64,000 nt of DNA from JADJOY01 sp046331705 [NCBI: bacterium] (GTDB lineage Bacteria; JADJOY01), in the NCBI GenBank assembly GCA_046331705.1, contig JAXLQJ010000001.1, forward strand, positions 1 to 64,000, given 5' to 3'. Below are positions 16,720 to 25,294 of the stretch, piece by piece. The notes below the pieces were generated by a model. The model ran no database searches. It saw only the letters and a list, made by a program, of their open reading frames with translations, and had not been told where the DNA came from. The first letter of the stretch is position 1; each line of letters begins with the position of its first letter. The position numbers and the translations under genes are program-made.

Positions 16720-17778
16720 ATGGCGCTCGACGTTCGCACCGACTACGTCCCCAACGGCGCCGGCTGGGAGCTCAAGCTCAAGCGCGTGGTCTCGCCGGAG
16801 CACCTGCGACCGGGGCTCAACCCGCTCGCGATCATCCCGGGCTACGGGATGAACGCGTTCATCTTCGGCTACCACCCGAGCGGCGAGTCGATGGAGGAGT
16901 TCTTCGCGCGGCGCGGCTTCGAGGTGTGGTCGCTCTACCTGCGCAAGCAGCGCGGCACGCGCCGCCACGGCGGCACCACGCGGTTCGGCATGGGCGAGGT
17001 GGCGATCACCGACCTGCGCGCGGCGTTCGACCACATCGGATCGGTCACGTCCACGGGTGCGAGCCGCATCGATTCGATCGGGTGCAGCCTGGGCGGCACG
17101 TATCAGTACATCCACGCGACGATGGTGCCGGCCAATCGCATGGGCGCCATCGTGTCCATCGGCTCACCGCTCGCGTGGCACCACGTCCATCCGCTCATCA
17201 AGCGGCTCTTCGGCAACCCCCGCATCGTGGGCTCGGTGCCGTTCGCGTTCTCGAGCCATCTCGCGGAGCTCGGCTTCCCGCTGCTCAAGCGCATCCCGAG
17301 CGTGCTCAAGATCTACCTACACCCCGAGATCACCGACACCAGCAAGATCTCGACGCTGGTGAAGACCATCGAGGACCCGATCCCGCAGATCAATCGCGAG
17401 ATCGCCGAATGGATCCGCAAACGCGACCTCGTGGTGCAAGGTCGCAACATCACCCGTGCCATGAAGCACGTGACCAACCCGCTGCTGGTGGTGGTGGCGA
17501 ACGCCGACGGGATCGTGCCGGAGGCCACCGTGCTCTCCGCCTTCGAAGCGAGCGGCGCCACGCGCAAGGACGTGCTGCGCGTCGGCACCGACGCGTTGCG
17601 CTTCGCTCATGCCGACCTCTTCATCAGCCGGCACTCGCACGAGATGGTCTTCGAGCCGATCGCGAGCTGGCTCGAGAGCGCGAGCCAACCGCCAGCGGCC
17701 CGCCCCCGAGCAATTCGCGCCCGCAAGAAGCGCGGCGGCGCGACGCGGCGCACGCCGGCCCAGCGCAAGAAGCGCTGA
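16720..17778 (+). CDS. Alpha/beta hydrolase, PHA synthase (PhaC)-like
   Basis: The 352-residue protein has no signal and is probably cytoplasmic. Its core contains IIPGYGMN (oxyanion region), the nucleophile elbow SIGCSLGG (Ser flanked by Cys in G-C-S-L-G), the acid loop VVVANADGIVP and the final His in DALRFAHADL. Spacing and wording resemble the class III PHA synthase/depolymerase-like branch, but true PhaC uses Cys as nucleophile, so a lipase or depolymerase role is as likely. The tail is very basic (RARKKRGG, RKKR) and could bind nucleic acid or granules. AGGAAAG precedes the ATG at 16720. Confidence 0.75.
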   Translation: MALDVRTDYVPNGAGWELKLKRVVSPEHLRPGLNPLAIIPGYGMNAFIFGYHPSGESMEEFFARRGFEVWSLYLRKQRGTRRHGGTTRFGMGEVAITDLRAAFDHIGSVTSTGASRIDSIGCSLGGTYQYIHATMVPANRMGAIVSIGSPLAWHHVHPLIKRLFGNPRIVGSVPFAFSSHLAELGFPLLKRIPSVLKIYLHPEITDTSKISTLVKTIEDPIPQINREIAEWIRKRDLVVQGRNITRAMKHVTNPLLVVVANADGIVPEATVLSAFEASGATRKDVLRVGTDALRFAHADLFISRHSHEMVFEPIASWLESASQPPAARPRAIRARKKRGGATRRTPAQRKKR

Positions 17779-17788
17779 CCCGACCGAA

Positions 17789-19030
17789 TCACGGCAGGTT
17801 GCCGGTGCGGTAGGTGACCCAGTCGGGGTCCGGGTTCTCGGCGAGGCGCGGCAGCATCGCGTCGTCGCCCTTGAGCGACCAGCGGAAGAACGCCGCCGCG
17901 GTGCGATTCAAGATCGGCAGCGCGATGGCGGGATCGATGAACGTGAACGGTGCGCCGCCATCGATGCGTTCGCCGTCTCCACAGCCGTCCCCGTCGAAGA
18001 TGAAGGCCAGGAAGGCGCACCCGTCGGTGAACGTGAAATGCCCACCGTTGCGGATCTCGGCGAGCAGCTTCGGTCCCGTCGAGCGCTCGAAGAGCGTCTC
18101 GTTCTCGGCGAAGCCACTGGTGCCGATCGTTCGATCCTCGAATGCCGTCCACTGAAGCGACGGCACGCGAAACGGCTGCGAGAGGATCGGCACCGGCACG
18201 CCGGCCATGGTCATGGCGCTGGCGATGCGCGAATCGAGTGGCGTCACCTGGAACGTGGTGGTGCCGCCGAACGAATGTCCCGCCATCCCCACGCCACGGC
18301 CGAGGGTGATGGTGCCCGTGAAGAATCCCGAGGGATCGCGATCGCCCCACGCCAGAAACGTGTCGACGAGGAACTCCACGTCGAGCACGCGGTCGATGTA
18401 CGAGAACGGGATCAGCAGCGGGTTCAGGATGGTGTACGTGCCATCCGAGCGCTGCGCGAAGAGCGCGTTGCCGAGGTGATCCGGCGCCACCACCACGAAG
18501 CCGTGGCTCGCGAGGTATTCGGCGAGCGAGAAGTTCTGGAAACGGATGCTGCCGTTGCCGTGGGAGAGGGCGATCAGCGGATACGGGCCGCTCGCGCGCT
18601 CGATGGGCGCGTCGCGCACGGCGCCCGTGAGGGAGTCCAGGTTCTCGATACCGCCTACCCCGTAGAAGCGCTGGATGATCGCCGTGAGCGGCGCCTCGAG
18701 ATCGTCGGGGATGAAGCCGAGCACCGCGTCCTTGGGCCGCGCGCGGGCCGAGGGCACCGCTGGATACCAGACCTCGGTGGTCACGCGGCGCGGGATGGGA
18801 TAGCGCGCCGTGAGGTCCTCGCGGCTCGCGTCGTCGAGCGCCAGCGTACGCACACCGACGGGAAACGGCCCGAGCGACGCGGGATCGGCGCTCGACGGAT
18901 CGACGCGCGTCGCGTCGTCGCCGCAGCCCGCCGGCGCCACGAACGCGGCGAGGACCAGCACCCACCCACTCCACCACACCTTCCCGCGGCGTCGCGCCGC
19001 GCCAGCGAGGCGCGGCTCAGCGCAGCTCAT
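17789..19030 (-). CDS. PAF-acetylhydrolase-like lipoprotein esterase
   Basis: A 413-residue lipoprotein (Cys36 in APAGC). The alpha/beta-hydrolase core has LIALSHGNGS (oxyanion region), the nucleophile elbow GHSFGG, and GGHFTFTDGC with the likely catalytic His. The VTTEVWYPA opening and the order of motifs fit the platelet-activating factor acetylhydrolase (isoform II) branch, which also contains bacterial polyester and dienelactone-type hydrolases. The Cys-rich FDGDGCGDGERIDGG loop after the His is unusual. Its ATG overlaps the end of the upstream PAS-protein gene by 14 nt, indicating coupled translation despite no obvious functional link. Confidence 0.82.
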   Translation of the reverse strand: MSCAEPRLAGAARRRGKVWWSGWVLVLAAFVAPAGCGDDATRVDPSSADPASLGPFPVGVRTLALDDASREDLTARYPIPRRVTTEVWYPAVPSARARPKDAVLGFIPDDLEAPLTAIIQRFYGVGGIENLDSLTGAVRDAPIERASGPYPLIALSHGNGSIRFQNFSLAEYLASHGFVVVAPDHLGNALFAQRSDGTYTILNPLLIPFSYIDRVLDVEFLVDTFLAWGDRDPSGFFTGTITLGRGVGMAGHSFGGTTTFQVTPLDSRIASAMTMAGVPVPILSQPFRVPSLQWTAFEDRTIGTSGFAENETLFERSTGPKLLAEIRNGGHFTFTDGCAFLAFIFDGDGCGDGERIDGGAPFTFIDPAIALPILNRTAAAFFRWSLKGDDAMLPRLAENPDPDWVTYRTGNLP

Positions 19031-20804
19031 CGGTGGGCGTGTCGGCGAAATACTCGGGATAGAGGTGCTTGGCGCAGCTCGGGCAGATGCCGTGGCTGAA
19101 CTCGGTCTGCGAATGCTGGCTCAAGTAGGACTCGATCTGCGTCCAGTAGCCCTTGTCGTCACGAACGCGCTTGCAGGCGGAGCAGATCGGCAGCAGGCCG
19201 TGCAGCGTGCGCACCTGCGCCAAGGCTTCGGTGAGCTCGGCGATGAGCCGTTCGCGCTCGACCTCCACCGCCACCCGCTCGCTCACGTCGCGCACCGAGC
19301 CGACGACGCCGCGCACCACCGAATCGTCGAACGAGATCCGTCCAGTGCCTTCGATGTGGCGCCACGAGCCGTCCTTGTGGCGAGCGCGAAATCGCGCCGG
19401 ACGCGAGCCGGGCGCCTCGTGGGGCGCGCTCGGCCACGCCGCGACGTCGGCGGCGATCTGCGCCCGATCGTCGGGATGCACCAGATCGAAGATCGACGTC
19501 TTCTCGATGTCCTCGGGCGCGTAGCCGAGGATTCGCTCGATCTGCGGGCTGATGTAGCGAATCATGCCGTCGGGCTCGAGGATCGTGATCGCGTCCGAGA
19601 CCTGCTCGATGAGCGCGCGGAAATAGTGCTCGCGAATCGCCAGCCGCTCCTCGGCGAGCTTGCGCGCGGTCACGTCGCGCGAGTTGAGGACGATCCCGGC
19701 GACCACGGGGTCGTGGAGCAAGTTGTGGCCGACCGACTCGAGATGGAGCCATCGGCCGTCCTTGTGGCGGTGCCGGAACTCGATGACGTCGCGAGCGCCC
19801 GGCTCGGCGCTGCGCTCGGCGAAGACCGCCATCAAGCGGGGCACGTCGTCGGGATAGACGTGCTCGAACGCGGTGTGCCCGAGCAGCTCCTCGGGCTTCC
19901 ATCCCAGCACGCGCTCCACGGACGGGCTGAGGTAGCGCTGGACGCCGGCGGCGTCGATCACCACCACGATGTCCTGCGAGTTCTCGATCAGCGCGCGGTG
20001 CTGGCGGTCGCTGCGCGCCAGCTGCTCCTCCACGGCGCGGCGCGCGCTCACGTCGCGGGCGTTCACCACCACGCCGCCGACCGCGGGATCGTCGAGCAGG
20101 TTGTGGCCCGTCGCCTCGACCCAGATCCAGCGGCCGTCGCGGTGCCGCAGCCGGTACTCGATCATCAAGTGGTGGGAGGGATCGCTCACCACGCGCGCGA
20201 ACGCGGCGCGCACCCGCTCCTGGTCGTCGGGGTGGATGATGTCGAACGCGTCACGGCCCAGCCGCTCTTCCCGCGACCAGCCGGCGACGCGCTGATTGGC
20301 CGGGCTCACGTAGAGATTGCGCCCGTCGCGATCGACGACGTTGAGCATGTCCCGCGAGCTCTCGATGAGCGCGCGGTGGTGGCGCTCGCTGCGCGCCAGG
20401 TCGTCACGCAGGCGCTGCTGCTCGGTCCGATCCTGGACCGTCGCCACGAAGTAGAGCGGTCGCCCGTCGGCGTCGCGCACCAGGCTGCGGCCCAGCAACG
20501 TCCACAGCACGGCGCCGTCTTTTCGGATGTAACGTTTCTCGATCTGGTAGCGCTGGATCTCGCCCCTCAGCAGCCGTTGGGCGAGCCGGGCGTCGCCGCC
20601 GACGTCGTCGGGATGGGTGATGTCGACGACCGACTTCGCGAGCAGCTCCTCCTCGCTGTAACCGGTGACGTGACAGAGCACGGCATTCGCGCGCAGGAAG
20701 CGGAAGTCGAGGGAGATGAGCGCCATTCCCACCGGGCTCTCGTCGAACACGGTGCGGAAGAAGGCGTCCGCGGATCGATGGGTATCGCCGCTTGGATTTG
20801 TCAC
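19017..20804 (-). CDS. Four-PAS sensor protein with C-terminal Cys/His motif and no catalytic output
   Basis: The 595-residue protein starts at GTG 20804. Four PAS/PAC units follow at about residues 10-130, 140-255, 265-380 and 390-520; each has a hydrophobic core and an HPDD or YPDD linker, followed by an RHKDGRW-type PAC strand. A short coiled coil ([13 protein letters not shown]) leads to a terminal module of about 60 residues containing [27 protein letters not shown]. This Cys-Cys-His-Cys-Cys module is recurrent in PAS proteins and probably binds a metal. There is no histidine kinase, GGDEF or EAL domain, so signal output must go through a partner or the terminal module. It is divergent from the ABC exporter. 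Confidence 0.85.
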   Translation of the reverse strand: MTNPSGDTHRSADAFFRTVFDESPVGMALISLDFRFLRANAVLCHVTGYSEEELLAKSVVDITHPDDVGGDARLAQRLLRGEIQRYQIEKRYIRKDGAVLWTLLGRSLVRDADGRPLYFVATVQDRTEQQRLRDDLARSERHHRALIESSRDMLNVVDRDGRNLYVSPANQRVAGWSREERLGRDAFDIIHPDDQERVRAAFARVVSDPSHHLMIEYRLRHRDGRWIWVEATGHNLLDDPAVGGVVVNARDVSARRAVEEQLARSDRQHRALIENSQDIVVVIDAAGVQRYLSPSVERVLGWKPEELLGHTAFEHVYPDDVPRLMAVFAERSAEPGARDVIEFRHRHKDGRWLHLESVGHNLLHDPVVAGIVLNSRDVTARKLAEERLAIREHYFRALIEQVSDAITILEPDGMIRYISPQIERILGYAPEDIEKTSIFDLVHPDDRAQIAADVAAWPSAPHEAPGSRPARFRARHKDGSWRHIEGTGRISFDDSVVRGVVGSVRDVSERVAVEVERERLIAELTEALAQVRTLHGLLPICSACKRVRDDKGYWTQIESYLSQHSQTEFSHGICPSCAKHLYPEYFADTPTDELR

Positions 20805-20815
20805 GTAGAAACTCG

Positions 20816-20846
20816 CGACGTCGACGTCGGAACGAGCGTGTCACGC
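20816..20846. promoter_or_regulatory. Two palindromes in the divergent PAS/ABC promoter region
   Basis: CGACGTCGACGTCG (20816-20829) is a perfect 14-bp palindrome, and GCGTGTCACGC (20836-20846) is a perfect 5+1+5 palindrome seven bases further on. Both lie between the divergent starts at 20804 and 20894 and look like operator sites. Which gene they control is not known. Confidence 0.4.
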
Positions 20847-20893
20847 GCGGATCGAAGCGAAAAGAACCTGGGACGCCCGCTATCCTCGGGGGC

Positions 20894-21607
<714 letters not shown>

Positions 21608-21637
21608 GGAGCCCGGCGCGGTCAGCGTGAGCCAACC

Positions 21638-24037
21638 ATGATCGAGCCGCCTCGCTGGCGCTGGCTGCGCGCGCTCCGCATGATCGATCGCAAGCTGGCG
21701 CGCGACGCGTGGCGGGTGAAGACCCAGGCGCTCGCCATCGCGCTCCTGATCGGCTGCGCGGTGGCGATGGCGGTGCTGTCGTTCGCGGTGCTCGCGTCGC
21801 TCGAGCGCACCCGCGACGCGTACTACGATCGCTACCGTTTCGCGCACGTGTGGGCGTCGCTCACCCGCGCACCGCGCTCGCTCGAGGCGGCGCTGGCGGC
21901 GGTCCCGGGGGTCGCCGTCGTCGAGAGCCGCGTGGTCGCGGACGTGACCCTCGCCATCGATGGCCTCGCGGAGCCCGCGGTCGGCCGCCTGGTCTCGATC
22001 CCCGACCGCGGCGAGCCCCGTCTCGACGCGTTGCACCTTCGCGAAGGCCGTTTCCCGGCGCCCGAACGCGTGGGCGAGGTGCTCGTCAGCGAGGCCTTCG
22101 CGGGCGCGCGCCACCTGAGCCCGGGCGATCACGTGCACGCGATCCTGAACGGCCGCTTGCAGCGACTCGACATCGTCGGCATCGCGCTCTCGCCCGAGTA
22201 CGTCTATTCGCTGCCGGCGGGCGGTGTCTTTCCCGACGACGAGCGCTTCGGCGTGATGTGGATGCGGCGTGCGGGGCTGGAGGCGGCCTTCGACATGAAG
22301 GGCGCGTTCGACGACGTGAGCCTCACGCTGTTGCCGGGCGCGTCCGAGGCCGAGGTCGTCGATCGCGTCGATCGCCTGCTCGAGCCCTATGGCGGGCTGG
22401 GCGCATACGGACGCCGGGATCAGGTCTCGGCGTTCTTCGTGGCCAACGAGTTCCGACAGCTCCGCACCATGGGCACGGTGGTGCCGGCGATCTTCCTCGC
22501 TGTCGCCGCGTTCCTGGTCTCGATCGTGATGTCGCGCCTGGTCGACACCGAGCGCGAGGAGATCGCGACGCTCAAGGCGCTCGGCTACTCCAATCGCACG
22601 CTCGGCTGGCATTACGTGAAGCTGGTGCTGATCATCGTCGCCCTGGGCGCGCTGATCGGCGTCGCGCTCGGCGTGCGTCTGGGCTTCGGCATGACGCGGC
22701 TCTACGTGCGCTACTTCCACTTCCCGAGCCTCGAGTTCGTGGTGCCGCCCCAGGTGCTCGTGACCTCGATCGCGTTCGCCGCGCTCGCCTGCTTGGGCGG
22801 CGCGCTCGTCGCGGTCCGGCGCGCGGTGGAGTTGCGCCCCGCCGAGGCGATGCGCCCCAAGTCTCCGCCGGTGTTCCGACCGCTGCTCGTCGACCGGCTC
22901 GGCCTCGAACGCGTGCTCGCCCAGTCGGCGCGGATGGTGCTGCGTCATCTGGAGCGCGAGCCGTTGCGCGCCGGGCTCACCGCACTCGGCATCGCGGGAG
23001 CGATGGGGCTGCTGATCGCGGGCCAGTTCTCCCTCGACTCGTTCGACTTCATGGCCGACGTCCAGTTTCGTCTCGAGCAGCGCGAGGACGCGGCGCTCAC
23101 GTTCCGCGAGCCGCGCTCGGCGCACGCGCTGCACGCGATCGAGCGGCTGCCCGGCGTGACGAACCGCGAGCCCTACCGATCGGTGGCCGTGCGCCTGCGC
23201 GCCGCGAACCGAGCGCGGCTCACCGCCATCACGGGACTCGCCGCGGACGCCAGCCTGCATCGGGTGCTGGACGATCGGGTGCGCCCCGTGCGATTGCCGC
23301 CCGACGGGCTGGTGCTGAGCGACAAGCTGGCGCGTCTGCTCGGCGTGCGACGCGGCGAGTCGGTTCGCGTCGAGGTGCTGGAAGGCGCGCGACCGGTCCG
23401 CGAGGCGGTCGTCGCCGACGTGAGCGAGCAATTCGTCGGCACCGGCGCGTACATGGAGCTCGGCGCGCTGCACCGGCTGCTTCGCGAGGGCGAGTCGCTG
23501 AGCGGTGCCTTCCTGCAAGTGGACCCGCGCGAATCGACCCGCCTGTTCGCGACGCTCAAGCAGATGCCGTCGGTGGCGAGCGTCACGCTCAAGCAAGCGG
23601 CGCTGCGCAGCTTCCGCAAGACCATCGAGGAGAGCATGTCGGTGATGATCTCGATGAACGTGATGTTCGCCGCGATCATGGTGTTCGGCGTGGTCTACAA
23701 CAGCGCCCGGATCTCGCTCTCGGAGCGCTCCCGCGACCTCGCCAGCCTGCGCGTGCTGGGCTTCACGCGCGCCGAGATCTCGACCATTCTGCTCGGCGAG
23801 CTCGGCCTCGTCACCGTGCTGGCGCTGCCGCTCGGCTGCGGCATCGGCTGGGGGCTCGCGACGATCCTGGCGCGGATGCTCGACACCGATCTCTACCGGA
23901 TCCCGTTCGTGATCGACCGCGCCACCTACGGCCTCGCGGCGGTGGTGGTGATCGCCTCCGCGGTGGCGTCGAGCCTGGTGGTGCGCCGGCGCCTCGATCA
24001 CCTCGACCTGGTCGCCGTGCTGAAGACCCGCGAGTGA
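21638..24037 (+). CDS. FtsX/MacB-type ABC permease
   Basis: A 799-residue permease with two FtsX modules. An N-terminal helix (about residues 28-50), a periplasmic domain to about 270 and three helices (GTVVPAIFLAVAAF, VKLVLIIVALGALIG and a third near 370) form module one. After a linker, the helix GIAGAMGLLIAG, a second periplasmic part and three helices (VMFAAIMVFGVVYNSARISLSER, LLGELGLVTVLALPLG, LAAVVVIASAVASSLVV) form module two. The ERSRDLASLRVLGFTRAEI cytoplasmic loop is the typical coupling segment. It sits between the ATPase and adaptor genes and is the transport channel of the complex. Confidence 0.92.
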   Translation: MIEPPRWRWLRALRMIDRKLARDAWRVKTQALAIALLIGCAVAMAVLSFAVLASLERTRDAYYDRYRFAHVWASLTRAPRSLEAALAAVPGVAVVESRVVADVTLAIDGLAEPAVGRLVSIPDRGEPRLDALHLREGRFPAPERVGEVLVSEAFAGARHLSPGDHVHAILNGRLQRLDIVGIALSPEYVYSLPAGGVFPDDERFGVMWMRRAGLEAAFDMKGAFDDVSLTLLPGASEAEVVDRVDRLLEPYGGLGAYGRRDQVSAFFVANEFRQLRTMGTVVPAIFLAVAAFLVSIVMSRLVDTEREEIATLKALGYSNRTLGWHYVKLVLIIVALGALIGVALGVRLGFGMTRLYVRYFHFPSLEFVVPPQVLVTSIAFAALACLGGALVAVRRAVELRPAEAMRPKSPPVFRPLLVDRLGLERVLAQSARMVLRHLEREPLRAGLTALGIAGAMGLLIAGQFSLDSFDFMADVQFRLEQREDAALTFREPRSAHALHAIERLPGVTNREPYRSVAVRLRAANRARLTAITGLAADASLHRVLDDRVRPVRLPPDGLVLSDKLARLLGVRRGESVRVEVLEGARPVREAVVADVSEQFVGTGAYMELGALHRLLREGESLSGAFLQVDPRESTRLFATLKQMPSVASVTLKQAALRSFRKTIEESMSVMISMNVMFAAIMVFGVVYNSARISLSERSRDLASLRVLGFTRAEISTILLGELGLVTVLALPLGCGIGWGLATILARMLDTDLYRIPFVIDRATYGLAAVVVIASAVASSLVVRRRLDHLDLVAVLKTRE

Positions 24038-24051
24038 TCGGACGCACCGCC

Positions 24052-25251
24052 ATGACGAGCAGCAAGCGACGGGCATTGCTGGCGATCGGGATCACCGGCC
24101 TCGCCGCGGTCATCGGTTACGCGTTCGTCCCCCAACCGGCGCCGGTGGACGCCGCGAAGGTGGGTCGCGGGCCGATGCGGGTGACCGTCGACGACGAGGG
24201 CAAGACACGGGTCGTCGATCGTTTCGTGGTGCACGCGCCGATCGCGGGCCGGCTGCGGCGCGTGTCGTTGCGCGCCGGCGACCCGGTGCGCGCCCACGAG
24301 ACGGTGCTCGCGACCATCGAGCCCAGCGACCCCGCGCTGCTCGATCCGCGTTCGCGCGCCGAGGCCGAGGCGCGAGAGCGGGCGGCGGGTGCCGCGCGCG
24401 AGCGGGCCGCCGTGGAGGTGAAACGCGCGCGCACCTCGGTCGAGTACGCGCGCGTCGAGCTCGACCGGGCCCGCAAGCTCGCCGCGACCGGCGACGTCTC
24501 CCACCAGGCGCTCGACCAGGCCGAGCTCGCCGAGCGCAGCGCCAGCCAAGCGCTGAGCGCCGCCCAGTTCGCCGAGCAGGTGGCCGAGTTCGACCTCGAG
24601 ACCGCGCGCGCCACGCTGCTGCGCGCCGGCGACGTCGCGAACGGCGACGCCGGCCGCGCGATCGAGCTGCGCTCGCCGGTGGACGGGCAGGTGCTCAAGC
24701 TGCTCGAGGAGAGCGAGACGGTGGTCGCCGCGGGAACGCCGCTCGTCGAGGTAGCCGATCCGCGCTCGCTCGAGGTGGTCGTCGATCTGCTCTCGACGGA
24801 CGCGGTCCGTGTCCGCGAGGGCATGGCGGCTTGGCTCGAGGGATGGGGCGGGGAGCGGCCGCTCGCGGCACGCGTGCGGCGCGTGGAGCCCTCGGGCTTC
24901 ACGAAGATCTCGGCGCTCGGCGTCGAGGAGCAGCGCGTGAACGTGATCCTCGATCTCGCGGACGGCCCCGAGCACTGGGCGTCGCTCGGTGACGGCTTCC
25001 GGGTGGAGGCGAGGATCGTGCTCTGGGAGAGCGGCGCAGCGCTTCAGGTGCCGACCAGCGCGCTCTTCCGCGAGGGAGATCGATGGGCCGTCTACGTCGT
25101 TCGAGGCGGCCGGGCGGTGCGACGCGCGGTCACGGTGGGCAAGCAGAACGGCCTGGAGGCCGAGGTCGTGACCGGGCTCGTCGAAGGCGATACCGTGATC
25201 GTGCATCCGGGCGATCGCATCGACGACGGCGTGCGCGTGACCATTCGTTGA
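24052..25251 (+). CDS. HlyD/RND-type periplasmic adaptor subunit
   Basis: A 399-residue membrane-fusion protein: an N-terminal helix (LLAIGITGLAAVIGYAFV), the first half of a lipoyl domain (FVVHAPIAGRLRRVSLRAGDPV), an Ala/Glu/Arg-rich hairpin coiled coil (about residues 105-200), the second lipoyl half (IELRSPVDGQVLKLLEESETV) and beta-barrel plus membrane-proximal domains. It begins 15 nt after the permease stop. With the ATPase and FtsX permease it forms a DevBCA-like exporter that would pair with an outer-membrane channel encoded elsewhere. The cargo is not evident; lipids, glycolipids or peptides are all possible. Confidence 0.9.
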   Translation: MTSSKRRALLAIGITGLAAVIGYAFVPQPAPVDAAKVGRGPMRVTVDDEGKTRVVDRFVVHAPIAGRLRRVSLRAGDPVRAHETVLATIEPSDPALLDPRSRAEAEARERAAGAARERAAVEVKRARTSVEYARVELDRARKLAATGDVSHQALDQAELAERSASQALSAAQFAEQVAEFDLETARATLLRAGDVANGDAGRAIELRSPVDGQVLKLLEESETVVAAGTPLVEVADPRSLEVVVDLLSTDAVRVREGMAAWLEGWGGERPLAARVRRVEPSGFTKISALGVEEQRVNVILDLADGPEHWASLGDGFRVEARIVLWESGAALQVPTSALFREGDRWAVYVVRGGRAVRRAVTVGKQNGLEAEVVTGLVEGDTVIVHPGDRIDDGVRVTIR

Positions 25252-25294
25252 GCAAGCACGGAACGGGCCCGAGTGGCGCCCGCGAGGGAGACAC

